From NCBI RefSeq assembly GCF_011320115.1, contig NZ_JAANOZ010000004.1:186001-250000 (forward strand): a DNA stretch of 64,000 nucleotides, read 5' to 3'. Source of the DNA: Croceibacterium segetis (GTDB lineage: Bacteria; Pseudomonadota; Alphaproteobacteria; Sphingomonadales; Sphingomonadaceae). The number at the start of each line of letters is the position of its first letter. Positions within the stretch are counted from its first letter, which is position 1. Below the pieces are notes generated by a model. It was not told where the DNA came from. It worked only from the letters and a program-made list of their open reading frames with translations, and searched no databases. Of the stretch, positions 18,703 to 29,947 are shown in pieces. A program made the position numbers and the translations under genes.

Positions 18703-19227
18703 CTAACCGTGCCTTATCCAGGTCTCGGGCCCATTCTCCACCCGGTCGACGAGCTCCTCGAAATCGTCGGGCGCGAGCTGCTCGACGTTGTATTCGCGCG
18801 TGCCGGGGGCCGGCGCCAGGTTGAGGCGCATCGCCAGCAGGGCCACGGTCAGCCGCTCGTCGTAGCGGCGCGAGGTGTGGACCAGCTCGCCCTTGTGGAA
18901 GTGCGGCACCTCGACGCCGTTGAGCGCACGGTCGAGCGCCGCCTCGGCCAGCGCATCGTACTGCCGCCGGAAGGCGCAGCGCCAGGCGAGGTCGAACGGC
19001 TGCCCCTTCAGCCGCGTGCGCAGCTTGTAGGCCGATTGCCGGCTCATCCCCACGGCGCGCGCGGCGGCGCTGACCGAATGCGTGCCGCTGAGTATGCGCA
19101 GGAACGCGGCCATCTTCGGCGCGGTCCACTGCGGGCCGGCGGGCTCGTCCGGATCGGGGGCGATGGGGAAGGCGTCGTCGGCCTCGGCGGACGAACAGGC
19201 GGGCGGGAGGGGGGTCAGGTCGTTCAT
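18703..19227 (-). CDS. helix-turn-helix domain protein
   Basis: A 174-residue protein. Residues about 33-75 form a putative HTH: MAAFLRILSGTHSVSAAARA, then VGMSRQSAYKLRTRLKG. The rest is helical with FRRQYDALAEAALDRALNGV and a tail of ERLTVALLAMRLNLAP. Such proteins are found in sphingomonad genomes as single genes of unknown role. The start at ATG 19227 is chosen because the longer reading from 19287 adds 20 Cys/His-rich residues without similarity. Confidence 0.7.
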   Translation of the reverse strand: MNDLTPLPPACSSAEADDAFPIAPDPDEPAGPQWTAPKMAAFLRILSGTHSVSAAARAVGMSRQSAYKLRTRLKGQPFDLAWRCAFRRQYDALAEAALDRALNGVEVPHFHKGELVHTSRRYDERLTVALLAMRLNLAPAPGTREYNVEQLAPDDFEELVDRVENGPETWIRHG

Positions 19228-19374
19228 CCGGCAGTGTAAGGCACAAGAGGCGGGATGTAGGAAAGTTCTTTCTTTGTTCCGGTGCATTTTGTTGGAAATC
19301 GCCTGCGCGGCGGAACCCGACGCGCAAACGCCGGGCCCTTGCGGACCCGGCGCCTGCTTCGAGTGTCGAGTGGC

Positions 19375-19899
19375 TTAGTAGCCGCGGGGGTAATTGCCGC
19401 CGCCGTAGTAGCCGCCGCTGTTGTAGCTGCCGCCATTGTAACCCTGCGTGTCGTAGCCGTTGCCGTACTGGCCGCGGTAATCGTCGCGGTCCCCGTCGCG
19501 ATCGCGCTGGTCGTAGCCGTCGCGCTGGTCGTAGCCGTCGCGCTGCTCGTAGCCGCTGCGGTAGCCGTCCTGGCGATAGGCCTGGTGATGGCGACGCTGC
19601 CAGGTGTTGCGGTCGTAGCGGCGATAGCCCTGGCGATCGTAGAACCCGCCGTTGCGGTAGTAGTAGCCTTCGTACCAGGTGCCGTTGCGGTAGTTGTAGC
19701 TGTCGTAGCCGCGGTTGCTCGACGAGACGATCGCCGCGCCGAGGGCGAGGCCGATCACGCCGCCGACGATGGCCGCGGTGGCATCATCGCCGCCGTGGCG
19801 GTGATAGCGGTTGTAGTCCTGCGCCGAGGCCGGCGCGGCAACGGTCAGCGAGGTGGCCGCCAGCGCGGTGCCGAGGATGATCTTCTTGAATGTCTTCAC
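19375..19899 (-). CDS. secreted Tyr/Gly/Arg-rich protein with short tandem repeats
   Basis: A 174-residue exported protein with a signal peptide (VAAPASAQD). A glycine-zipper-like helix (AAIVGGVIGLALGAAIV, residues about 43-60) precedes a low-complexity tail of Tyr, Gly, Arg and Asp. The tail contains three 6-residue units related to QRDGYD, encoded by 18-bp DNA repeats at about 19510-19565. It is reminiscent of the lipoprotein at 18028-18462 but not evidently a duplicate. Function unknown. Confidence 0.75.
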   Translation of the reverse strand: MKTFKKIILGTALAATSLTVAAPASAQDYNRYHRHGGDDATAAIVGGVIGLALGAAIVSSSNRGYDSYNYRNGTWYEGYYYRNGGFYDRQGYRRYDRNTWQRRHHQAYRQDGYRSGYEQRDGYDQRDGYDQRDRDGDRDDYRGQYGNGYDTQGYNGGSYNSGGYYGGGNYPRGY

Positions 19900-20081
19900 G
19901 GGTCTTCTCCGCTGCCCGGAGCGGCCGGCGAGATTGCCGTACGCAGCGAAGCATCGGCGCCGTTATGGAACACCCCGGTTGAACGGGGTCAGCACGAGGT
20001 TGGCAGCGATTGTTCATATTTGTACGGTGTTTTCTGAATGAAACGGACGAGGGCGTCCCTGGCGCCGACGCGGCGCCGGTT

Positions 20082-20480
20082 TCAGAGGCAGCGCAGCAGC
20101 ACCGGCTGCGCGCCCCGCCGCAGCGTGAACGGGCCGAGATGCAAGCCGCGCGAGGGGACGTCCACTTCCAGCCGCATCTCGCCGCCGTGGACGGTGCCGC
20201 TGTAGCGCGCCGGCAAGGACTCGGGCGGCCGGTCGATCCGCTCGGGCCCGCCGTGGCCGGGACTGTGCGCGCCGCCGGCGACGAAGCGGCCGGCGGCATC
20301 GGGCAGCACCGGTCCCTCGATGGTCCCGGCCGCGCAGTCGTATTCGAGGCGGCCGCCACCGGCATCGAGCGTCAGCCCGACGCCGCGCCCACCCCAGCTA
20401 CCGCCGAGCGGGCTGCTCGCCACCGGGGTGACGCACCCGGCGAGCGCCAGCGCGAGGACGACCGGGACGGCGGGTTTCAT
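20082..20480 (-). CDS. small hypothetical lipoprotein
   Basis: A 132-residue lipoprotein with the lipobox ALAGC (Cys16). The mature part is beta-rich: SWGGRGVGLTLDAGGGRLEY, and CAAGTIEGPVLPDAAGRF. It has the look of a small META/lipocalin-like barrel but I cannot assign a family. It lies 9 bp downstream of the exported DUF3833-like gene and is probably co-transcribed with it. Confidence 0.65.
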   Translation of the reverse strand: MKPAVPVVLALALAGCVTPVASSPLGGSWGGRGVGLTLDAGGGRLEYDCAAGTIEGPVLPDAAGRFVAGGAHSPGHGGPERIDRPPESLPARYSGTVHGGEMRLEVDVPSRGLHLGPFTLRRGAQPVLLRCL

Positions 20481-20489
20481 GGCCGGCGC

Positions 20490-21005
20490 TCAATCACGGG
20501 TGATGGTCTCGTCCGCGGTGGCGACGGTCAGGCCGAAGCGGCGCACCTTCATCGCGTTGTGCGCCTGCCGCCCGCCGGGCTCGAGCGTCAGCTGCTGGCG
20601 GAAGGCGTAGCCGTCCTTGTTGGCATAGGCGACGTGCAGCACCGCGCCCTGCAGCGTCGCCACGACCGGCCCGCGGGCGTCGGTCAGCGTGCCTTCGTAG
20701 CGGCCCGGCGAGACCTTGCGCAGCCGCCACTCGCGATTGCGCACCGCCTCGCCGTCGATCCGCACCGTCTGGTCGAGCACCAGCGCGCCGTCCGCGGCGA
20801 CCTTGCCCAGGCTGACCACGTGGGTCGCCTGCGCGGCGGAGAAGGCCTTCTTGAGCCGCCCTTCCCCGGTGGTCCGCCCGGCAAAGAACGCCACCGGGTC
20901 GAAACCCGCCGCCGGAGGGGGCGCGGCATCGGCTCCCGGCGCCAAGGCCAGCGCGGCGAGCAGGACGAACGGGGCGATGCGCCGGGCGCGGGGGGCGGAG
21001 ACCAT
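20490..21005 (-). CDS. DUF3833-like exported protein
   Basis: A 171-residue protein with a signal peptide (APFVLLAALALAPGADA). The mature domain begins AGFDPVAFFAGRTTGEGRLK and continues with DQTVRIDGEAVRNREWRLRK and GRYEGTLTDARGPVVATLQG, the pattern of DUF3833 proteins, whose function is unknown. The exact start is uncertain: ATG 21005 lacks a clear ribosome site and an in-frame TTG lies 9 bases upstream. Three tandem repeats lie upstream, between it and the divergent PhnA-like gene. Confidence 0.7.
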   Translation of the reverse strand: MVSAPRARRIAPFVLLAALALAPGADAAPPPAAGFDPVAFFAGRTTGEGRLKKAFSAAQATHVVSLGKVAADGALVLDQTVRIDGEAVRNREWRLRKVSPGRYEGTLTDARGPVVATLQGAVLHVAYANKDGYAFRQQLTLEPGGRQAHNAMKVRRFGLTVATADETITRD

Positions 21006-21090
21006 AGAGCGCAAACGCGCCCGCGCGGGTATCGTGCCGTCGGCGGGGATGAATGTGATATGCGGTCCTTCGAACGGGGCGAGGATCGCC

Positions 21091-21184
21091 CGGTCCTCAA
21101 GTAGCACAGCGATAGGACACCCGTCCTCAGGTAGCGACAGCGATAGGACAGAAAGCCCGTCCTCAGGTAGCGTAGCGATAGGAC
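21091..21184. repeat. three tandem 28-29 bp repeats, each a small hairpin
   Basis: Units at 21091-21118, 21121-21149 and 21157-21184 share the pattern GTCCTCAGGTAGC...AGCGATAGGAC. Each unit is bounded by GTCCT and AGGAC, which are reverse complements, so each can form a short hairpin. The block fills the divergent intergenic space just before the PhnA-like gene (21202). Confidence 0.75.
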
Positions 21185-21201
21185 CGAGAAAGAGAGAGAC
21201 A

Positions 21202-21504
21202 ATGCCCGACGAAGACTACGTGTACGACGAGGACACCGGCGAATGGCTGCCGGCATCGGAATTGGCGGCGAAAAAGGCGGCGGCCGACAAGGTCGAGGTG
21301 CGCGACGCGGTCGGCAACCTGCTGGCCGACGGCGACCAGGTGACGCTGATCAAGGACCTCACCGTCAAGGGTGCGGGCCAGACGCTCAAGCAGGGCACGC
21401 TGATCAAGTCGATCCGCCTGACCGGCGACCCGCAGGAAATCGATTGCAAGTACGAAGGCATCAAGGGCCTGGTGCTGCGGGCGGAGTTTGTAAGGAAGCG
21501 GTGA
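21202..21504 (+). CDS. PhnA-domain protein (YjdM-like, without zinc ribbon)
   Basis: A 100-residue protein. Its C-terminal two thirds match the PhnA domain of YjdM proteins: VRDAVGNLLADGDQVTLIKD, LTVKGAGQTLKQGTLIK and CKYEGIKGLVLRAEFVRK. The N-terminal zinc-ribbon of full-length YjdM is replaced by a short acidic segment (MPDEDYVYDEDTGEWLP). Despite the family name, a role in phosphonate metabolism is not supported for this group. ATG 21202 is preceded by an AGAGAGAGA purine run. Confidence 0.85.
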   Translation: MPDEDYVYDEDTGEWLPASELAAKKAAADKVEVRDAVGNLLADGDQVTLIKDLTVKGAGQTLKQGTLIKSIRLTGDPQEIDCKYEGIKGLVLRAEFVRKR

Positions 21505-21929
21505 GGGGGGGACGGAGATTAGCGTCCTGTCACCGCAATCTCGCTCGCGCAAATGACTCTCGGCAGCAGAACGCGGTTGCGAGCGCTTCTCGCGTTCGGC
21601 ATTGTAGGAAATGAACGGTGGGCCATCGCCCAGATGAGAGGCGAAGTCCGAAAGGTTCGAGGCCCCGGCTGCGCCCACCGTTCTACCACAACATCTTGCG
21701 TGGCCATGTGAGTCTGCATCCGCCCAGCGCCGCAGCGCAAGGGTGCTGATGTAAAAAATGTGAAATATACAGACTTGACTCGGCGCAACCCCGCAGACGT
21801 GCGTTTAAGTTCTTGTTGTGCGCGGTTCTATTCTACCGGAATGGTTTGACCCATACTCTTGCCCAAACCGGAATGGCGCAAACTGCGCAGAACAAATGGG
21901 GCGCAAAGGTCTCTCGGTTGTGCGAGGTG
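21505..21929. other. non-coding stretch of lower GC content
   Basis: I see no convincing gene here. The base composition is visibly more AT-rich than the flanks (for example around 21750-21790). Two copies of ACCGGAATGG, at about 21836 and 21869, flank a region that includes TTTGACCCATACTCTTG. It could be a decayed insertion; no transposase fragment was recognised. Confidence 0.4.
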
Positions 21930-24105
<2,176 letters not shown>

Positions 24106-24192
24106 CGCCTTCGCAAGAGCTCGGCGGGGGCGGCTCCCCGGGGATGAATCGGACGGTAGGAGCCTAAGCGGGCAGCCGCAAGGCTGGAGACG

Positions 24193-25149
24193 TTACCCTT
24201 CGTAGCAGAGGTGGTATTCCTGATCGAACGCCGCGTCCGGATCATCGACCGCCTTCAGTACGGCCTCGGAGTCGGTCGCCGGCAAGTTGAGGGTGACTGT
24301 CTGGCTCGCCGAGCCGTTGCCATAGCTGCGCAGGGGCAGCGTGATCTGCCGGCCTTTGACCACCGCCGCGGGATCCTTGAGATAAACCACCATTGTCGAG
24401 CCCTCGCACGGCCGAAGCTCGGCCAGCGAGCCGAGTTGCGTGACCTGGCGATAGGCGGGGCCGAAGGGATTGTCGCCGAACTGCACGAACCGCTGGGCCA
24501 TCAGCTCGAGGTTGGCGATCCGCGCCGCGCCGAGCGGTCGCATGGCGGCCGCCTCGGCGGGGATCGCCGGGCAGGCGCGCGGCGTGGCCGAACGGACCGT
24601 CTTGCGCGCGTCGCACACGAACGCGAGGTCGGTCGCTGTCTCGGAACCGATCTGCTGGACCATCTGACGGACCTGTTGCTCGCCGTAGGCCTGCACCAGG
24701 ATGTTACCGAGTTGGGTGCGGAAGCCTTCGAGCTGCGTCGGAAGCGCCGGAACGTCGGCAATCTTCTGTGCCCAGCCGGGCGAGCCGCTGGCCTGCATCA
24801 CCGTGGCGAGCCGGGTCAGGTATTCGAAGGCGATTTGATCGGCGGCGATACGTTGCTTGACGTCCTCCGGACCGCCGCATGGCAGCGCGGCAGGCTTGGG
24901 TATCGCGGGCAGTGCCTTGGCACTCGCTTCGCCGAAACGGACCCGCGCGATATCTTCGAGTTGCCACAACGCCGCTGCGATCGGCAGCAACATGCCGTTC
25001 GTGTCCCGCCTGCACTGGCTCACCTGAACTTGTGCCTGGACGATCTGCTTGTAACCAGCAGTGAGCTGCGCCTTTTCTTCTGGTGAAGGTGGCGGCGGAG
25101 TCGCCGCTACCAGCAAAACGGCAAGCGGCACGATGGCGGTTCTCAACAC
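24193..25149 (-). CDS. exported hypothetical protein
   Basis: A 318-residue protein starting at GTG 25149 with a signal peptide (IVPLAVLLVAATPPPP). The mature chain is mainly helical (LPTQLEGFRTQLGNILVQAY, VRQMVQQIGSE) with scattered Cys (QCRRDT, PCGG, FVCDARK, RACPAI, RPCEG, HLCYEG), which could make three disulfides. No family was recognised. It lies alone, downstream of nothing and upstream of thiC leader. Confidence 0.65.
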   Translation of the reverse strand: MLRTAIVPLAVLLVAATPPPPSPEEKAQLTAGYKQIVQAQVQVSQCRRDTNGMLLPIAAALWQLEDIARVRFGEASAKALPAIPKPAALPCGGPEDVKQRIAADQIAFEYLTRLATVMQASGSPGWAQKIADVPALPTQLEGFRTQLGNILVQAYGEQQVRQMVQQIGSETATDLAFVCDARKTVRSATPRACPAIPAEAAAMRPLGAARIANLELMAQRFVQFGDNPFGPAYRQVTQLGSLAELRPCEGSTMVVYLKDPAAVVKGRQITLPLRSYGNGSASQTVTLNLPATDSEAVLKAVDDPDAAFDQEYHLCYEG

Positions 25150-25287
25150 GGCGGTCCCCCTTCACCACGGTTGGGGATGGTTATCATGCGCCGCGAAGGC
25201 TGCCCAGCGGCTCGCCTCGCGCCTCGCAAAAGCTGGCGGATCGCCCAGGAGGTTCACTTCGGCGATTTCCCGGCTACACCGCCACCG

Positions 25288-25875
25288 ATGTGCAACCTCT
25301 ACCGCATGGAGAAGGCGCCCGACGCGATCGTCGCGCTGGCGCGCGAGCTTGGGCAGCAGGTCTTGTTCCCCGAGGGCGTGCCGAACGCCCAGCCGCGCGA
25401 TGTGCGGATCACCGAGCGGGCGCCGATCCTGCGCCGGAGCGCGGATCTCGAGCTGGTCGAGCGGCGCTGGAGCTGGCCTGCCCCCACAGGCAAGCCGGTG
25501 TTCAACTTCCGCGGCGAGGGGCGCCGGTTCCCGCCCGAGGAGCGCTGCGTGATCCTCTGCGACGGGTTCTACGAGTTTACCGCGCCGCCAGAAACGCCGG
25601 GCGTCCCGAAGGCGAAGAAGAAGGACCGCTGGCTGTTCACCTGGCCGGGCCACGAATGGTTCGGCATCGCCGGCATCTGGCGGAGCGATCCCAAGGTCGG
25701 CGAGGCCTGGACGATGCTCACCTGCGAGCCCGGCCCCGACGTCGCGCCCTACCACAACCGCCAGGTGGTGGTGCTCAGCCCCGCGGATTGCTTCGCCTGG
25801 CTGCAGCCGGGCGGCGTGGCTGCCGATTTCGTCGGGCCTTTGCCGGCAGGTTCGCTGGCGGTTGCGTCAGCCTAG
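25288..25875 (+). CDS. SRAP (HMCES/YedK) abasic-site processing protein
   Basis: SRAP proteins crosslink covalently through their N-terminal Cys to abasic sites in single-stranded DNA. I set the start at ATG 25288 because it puts Cys2 (MCNLYRME) at the N-terminus, as the mechanism requires; the long in-frame extension upstream cannot be real. The 195-residue chain keeps the acidic residue in CDGFYEF and the active His in PYHNRQVVVLSP, where the usual form in E. coli is a HxRMP motif. The conserved DNA-binding stretch FNFRGEGRRFP is present. Stop overlaps the convergent DUF6152 gene. Confidence 0.9.
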   Translation: MCNLYRMEKAPDAIVALARELGQQVLFPEGVPNAQPRDVRITERAPILRRSADLELVERRWSWPAPTGKPVFNFRGEGRRFPPEERCVILCDGFYEFTAPPETPGVPKAKKKDRWLFTWPGHEWFGIAGIWRSDPKVGEAWTMLTCEPGPDVAPYHNRQVVVLSPADCFAWLQPGGVAADFVGPLPAGSLAVASA

Positions 25876-26246
25876 GGAGGCGGGAAGCCGACCTTGTCGC
25901 CCTTGGCCGTGGTGAAGGCGACGATGTAACCGCCGTCGCCGCCGTCGCGCATCGGAGCGTAGGTTATCGAGATCACGTCGCCCGCGTTGACCGCCCCGCG
26001 ATTATAGCCGGCGCGGTAGAAGTTCGACGCGCTGTGGCCCTCGAAGTCCCACTCGCGGGTGCCCTTCTTGTCGGTGATCGTCATCTGCATGTGGGTGTGC
26101 GGATTGATCACCTGGATCGCCTTGACCGTGCCCTTGACGGTGACCGGGTGGCGGAAGTCGAACATCGCGGCGGAATGATGCGCCACCGCCGGTCCGGCCG
26201 CGGCGATCGCGGCCACTCCGGCAAGCACGAGGAACGATCGGTTCAT
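25872..26246 (-). CDS. DUF6152 family exported protein
   Basis: A 124-residue exported protein with a signal ending AGPAVAHHSA. The mature OB-like domain has FDFRHPVTVKGTVKAIQVIN, PHTHMQMTI, and WDFEGHSASNFYRAGYNR, typical for DUF6152, function unknown. The His at the mature N-terminus (HHSA) is conserved in the family and could bind metal. It follows the gene at 26268-27098 by 21 bp and the pair recurs together in this group. Confidence 0.85.
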   Translation of the reverse strand: MNRSFLVLAGVAAIAAAGPAVAHHSAAMFDFRHPVTVKGTVKAIQVINPHTHMQMTITDKKGTREWDFEGHSASNFYRAGYNRGAVNAGDVISITYAPMRDGGDGGYIVAFTTAKGDKVGFPPP

Positions 26247-26267
26247 GGCGAGGTCTCTCCCGTCGGC

Positions 26268-27098
26268 TCAGTTGTAGACGTCGATCACGTCCTTCATTTG
26301 CGCGGTCACCGGCTGGCCCGCCTCGAGCTGCTTGCGGCGCGCGTCGAGCAGCCGCAGCCACGGCTCTTCGGTGCAGTTGTAGGCCATGATGTGCCCGTCC
26401 TTCAGCGGCATCCACTTGCGGGTGAAGTGGACCGGCTCGGTGTAGTAGACCGGATCGGTCATGGTCATTTCGTACTCGAGGATCTTGCCGACCCGCGCGT
26501 CGGGCACGAGGTGGAAGCGTTCGACGATCTTCGCCTCTTCGCTGTGCGGGTAGGTCCGCTGGTCGAGCCCGTCGGACATGTCGGTCGTCTCAACCACCAG
26601 CGTGTCGCCGTCCCAGTGCCCTTCGGAGTAACCCTGGCGCACCGGCAGGCGCTTTTCGGGCGGCACGCCGTGGCCCGGCATGTAGACGCGGCGGGTCTCG
26701 CTCTCGACCTCGTAGATCATCGTCAGTTGCTCGGGGCGCAGGATGAACTCGATCGGATAGCCGCCGGCCGACTGCATCATCGTCGGCATGCCGTAAGGCA
26801 CGCAATGCGCCGCCGGGTTATCGCCGCTGAACGAGCCGGACGCGGGGACATCCGCGCCGGTGAGCTTGGCATATTCCGCCTTGCGCCGCTCACCCTCGGG
26901 CGTGAAGGGAATCGTCGGCGGCGCAGCGATCGGCCCCCCGGCGGTCGGCGCCGCGCCGGGATCGCGATAGGTCGTCCACACGCCGGAGAAATCGCGCGCA
27001 GGTGTTATCGGCTGATCGGCCGTTTGCGCGAGCGTGGTCGTCGTCGCCGCGGCGCATAGGGCGAACCCGGCCACGAGTCTCAGGACCGGCAGGCGCAT
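26268..27098 (-). CDS. exported hypothetical protein, partner of DUF6152
   Basis: A 276-residue exported protein with a signal (GFALCAAATTTTLAQT). The mature part contains SGVWTTYRDPG, CVPYGMPTMMQSAGGYPIEF, the stretch LTMIYEVESETRRVYMPGHG and HWDGDTLVVETTDMSDG. These blocks recur in a group of secreted proteins found with DUF6152 genes in soil bacteria. Function unknown. ATG 27098 has GGAGG upstream. Confidence 0.7.
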   Translation of the reverse strand: MRLPVLRLVAGFALCAAATTTTLAQTADQPITPARDFSGVWTTYRDPGAAPTAGGPIAAPPTIPFTPEGERRKAEYAKLTGADVPASGSFSGDNPAAHCVPYGMPTMMQSAGGYPIEFILRPEQLTMIYEVESETRRVYMPGHGVPPEKRLPVRQGYSEGHWDGDTLVVETTDMSDGLDQRTYPHSEEAKIVERFHLVPDARVGKILEYEMTMTDPVYYTEPVHFTRKWMPLKDGHIMAYNCTEEPWLRLLDARRKQLEAGQPVTAQMKDVIDVYN

Positions 27099-27203
27099 CG
27101 GCGTGTCTCCCCTCCCCGGCCGTCGAATCGACCGCGTGGCCATAGTGTGCCGGAGTCCCCCTTCTTGCCAAGGTCAAAATGCGCGGCGGCCCAGCCCGGC
27201 AGG

Positions 27204-27605
27204 CTACCCCAGCCGCGTGCCGCCCGCGACGATCGCGGCAAGTCCGAACAGCACCGACGCGCCGGCCCATACGCCCCAGGCGTTGCCGAGCATGCGTCGG
27301 GCGAGCGCGAGGAAGCGGTCGCCGGCGGCGAGGACCAGCAGGCCCTCGGCCAGGGCGATGCCGCCGAGCACGTTGACCGCGATCGCCAGCCAATCGCCGG
27401 CCACCCATGGCACCGCGAGATAGATCGCCGCACCGAGCGCCATGCAGGCCATGCCGGTAAGGTAGCGCAGGCCCGGGCTGCGCTCGAAATCGAGCAGCAT
27501 GGCGTTCCACCCGCCGGGCGCGCGAAACTCGCCGGCGCCGGCGGCGAGCGCGTAGAGGCCGAGGAACATCGCGACCCAGGCGGGTATGTCGGCGGGCTGG
27601 GACAT
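27204..27605 (-). CDS. four-helix membrane protein of unknown function
   Basis: A 133-residue protein with four predicted transmembrane helices (about residues 7-28, 47-68, 72-95 and 107-128). It contains no known motif. The polar segment after helix 1 reads EFRAPGGWNAMLLDFERSPG. It resembles small integral membrane proteins annotated only as hypothetical. It is a stand-alone gene. Confidence 0.65.
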   Translation of the reverse strand: MSQPADIPAWVAMFLGLYALAAGAGEFRAPGGWNAMLLDFERSPGLRYLTGMACMALGAAIYLAVPWVAGDWLAIAVNVLGGIALAEGLLVLAAGDRFLALARRMLGNAWGVWAGASVLFGLAAIVAGGTRLG

Positions 27606-27714
27606 CGGGCTCTCCTTCGCCGGATGCTACGCTTGCCCGCCCATCTCGTCCATATAAGTTAAATCCGGGAAACCAGCTGTCCGCCCGGCGTTACGGCGCC
27701 GAAGGAGCCCGTCG

Positions 27715-29907
27715 ATGCTGGCCAATCGTGAACTCAACCTCTCCCCTATCGCTCTTTCGCTCGCCGAGGACTTGCGCGACGGCCGCGACGTGGGGCGAGC
27801 AGAATTCGGTGGCCACGCGATCGAAGCGATCGCCGGCCGCGAGCACTTGTGGCTGCGGGTGCGTGGGCCGACCCACGCGTACGCCCTGCGGGCGTGCAGC
27901 TTCATGGCGGGGCGCGGAAAGGTGAAACGGCGGCGGCTGCGGCGCGGCGAAACGATGCGCTTCGCGGTCGAAAGCCTGGTCGGGCAGCAGGACGTCGTCC
28001 TGCGCGGTCATGAAGGGGCAACGCCGGTGCTCGAGCTGACCTGCACGGTTACCCCCGCGCAGGCGATCGCGATCCCGTTCCTGCCGCGCGACTTGTACAT
28101 TCTCGACGAGAACGGCCTGCCCGGCGGCCAAGGCCGGGTCGAGGCGGGACAACGCGGCATGAACAGCGCGCTTTGCTTCGTGCGGCTCGAAGCGCCGGGC
28201 CCGGCGAGCCTGCTCTACTGGCAGGATCTGACCGCGCTCAATCCCTACTTCGCCGCCACGGAGACCAAGCCCGACGGGGTGGTCGGCGGCGAGTGGCCCG
28301 AGCTGGGCTTTCGCCTGCCGACGGCCGCGCAACCGCAAGTCGAATACCCCAAGCCTCTTCCACCCGGACGCCCGACCACGATCTCGCGCGCGCTGGTGGC
28401 GCTGCACCAGGGCGAAGCGGGCGACGAAAGCGCTCTGGCGATGCATTTCCTGACCCTGTCGGCGGCGATCTATCCGTTGCTCGAGAAGCCGGCCGCCGAG
28501 TTCCGCGACTGGCCCGGCCGCGCCGAGCGCACCGCGCGCGACATCACCGAGGCGCCGGGCGCCACGGTGCGGCACTACGGCCACACGTACGTCCGTCCCT
28601 ACCACGAGGCCGAAGTCCCCGATTCGATGACCCAGGTCACCCTCGTCACCGCACTGCGCGAGTGGGAGCCGATGCACGGCGAACCGCTGCCGCTGACGGG
28701 ACAACTGGAAGCCGGCATCGTTCGCTTCTTCGATCCCGAGCTCGGCGCATTGCGGCGATATCTCCCCAATGTTGGGGAGGAAAAGAACTGCGACGAAGTC
28801 GACAGCTGGTACCTCTACTACCCGTTGCTCGGCCTCGCGCGGTTGGGCCGCAACGGCAACGAGCGGGCTCGCGAGCTCTACCTGCGCTCGGTCGATTTCG
28901 CGATCAAGGCGGCGCAGCATTTCAAATACCGCTTCCCGATCAAGTTCGACATCAACAGCTTCAAGATCATCACCAAGACGCGAGGAGACGAGGAATACGG
29001 GCAGACCGACGTCGCCGGGCTCTACGCCTACGTCATGCTGCTGGGCTTCGATCTCACCGGCGAGGACCGTTTCCTCGACGAAGCGCGTGCAGCGATGGAC
29101 GCGGCGCGCGGGCTTCGTTTCGACCTCAACTACCAGGCCAACCTCACCGCATGGGGCGCGGCGGCAGCGGTGCGGCTGTGGCGGGTGACCGCCAACGAAG
29201 ACTGGCGGCGTCTGAGCTACATCTATCTCGCCAGCTTCCTGCACAACTGCTCGGCGTGGGAATCCGACATCGGCCACGCGCGGCACTATCACAACTTCCT
29301 GGGCGCGACGGCGCTGCACGATGCACCGTACATGGCGCTGCTGGAATGCAGCGAGAGCTTCCTCGCGTTCCAGAGCTACCTGCGCGACAGCGGCCCGGAC
29401 CTGCATGCCGGGGCGCGGCTGCTGATCGACGAATATTGCCGTTACGCGCTCGACCGCGCGTGGTTCTACTTTCCCGATACGCTGCCCCCCGACGCGATCG
29501 CCGAGAGCCCGCGCAACGGGCGAATCGACCGCGAATTGTCGTTCCCCGTCGAGGACCTCTACGTCGACGGGCAGCAGGCGGGCCAGGTCGGTCAGGAGAT
29601 TTACGGCGGCGGCGCGGCGTTCATCTTCGCCAAGCAGGCGTTCCACCGTGTCGAGGAAGCGCCGTTCGCGCTCTTCTGTGACAGCTTCGTGTTCGGCTGG
29701 GAACGGCCGACGCCTCGCTCCGCGCAGCTGACGCTGGGCGGTTCGTCGGCGAACGAGGCGATGCTCGTGCTGATCCCCGTCCAGCGCGACGGCATGGCCG
29801 CGATTTCGCTGACGCTGGCGGACGGACGCCGGCGCAAGGGCAAACGCAAGGACGGGAAGCTGGTTTTCACGGTCCCGGCCGACGCCGGCCTGACGCTCAA
29901 CTGGTAA
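27715..29907 (+). CDS. large protein of unknown function, possible alpha/alpha toroid
   Basis: A 730-residue cytoplasmic protein with no signal peptide. Residues about 1-230 are beta-rich and residues about 235-640 mostly helical with repeated hairpins, for example WYLYYPLLGLARLGRNGNER, then VAGLYAYVMLLGFDLTGE and ANLTAWGAAAAVRLWRVT. The last 90 residues are beta again. This arrangement, helical core with flanking beta domains, resembles six-hairpin glycosidases, but I find no catalytic signature I can name. The single start ATG 27715 lies in a gene with strong third-position GC. Confidence 0.6.
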   Translation: MLANRELNLSPIALSLAEDLRDGRDVGRAEFGGHAIEAIAGREHLWLRVRGPTHAYALRACSFMAGRGKVKRRRLRRGETMRFAVESLVGQQDVVLRGHEGATPVLELTCTVTPAQAIAIPFLPRDLYILDENGLPGGQGRVEAGQRGMNSALCFVRLEAPGPASLLYWQDLTALNPYFAATETKPDGVVGGEWPELGFRLPTAAQPQVEYPKPLPPGRPTTISRALVALHQGEAGDESALAMHFLTLSAAIYPLLEKPAAEFRDWPGRAERTARDITEAPGATVRHYGHTYVRPYHEAEVPDSMTQVTLVTALREWEPMHGEPLPLTGQLEAGIVRFFDPELGALRRYLPNVGEEKNCDEVDSWYLYYPLLGLARLGRNGNERARELYLRSVDFAIKAAQHFKYRFPIKFDINSFKIITKTRGDEEYGQTDVAGLYAYVMLLGFDLTGEDRFLDEARAAMDAARGLRFDLNYQANLTAWGAAAAVRLWRVTANEDWRRLSYIYLASFLHNCSAWESDIGHARHYHNFLGATALHDAPYMALLECSESFLAFQSYLRDSGPDLHAGARLLIDEYCRYALDRAWFYFPDTLPPDAIAESPRNGRIDRELSFPVEDLYVDGQQAGQVGQEIYGGGAAFIFAKQAFHRVEEAPFALFCDSFVFGWERPTPRSAQLTLGGSSANEAMLVLIPVQRDGMAAISLTLADGRRRKGKRKDGKLVFTVPADAGLTLNW

Positions 29908-29947
29908 CAAGCCCGGAACGCCCCGGCGGGGCGGGGATTGTCGCATC

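Noticed and set aside
21519-21788. A minus-strand frame of 89 codons
   Set aside because: No recognisable domain, atypical composition and no ribosome site; it sits in the low-GC patch.
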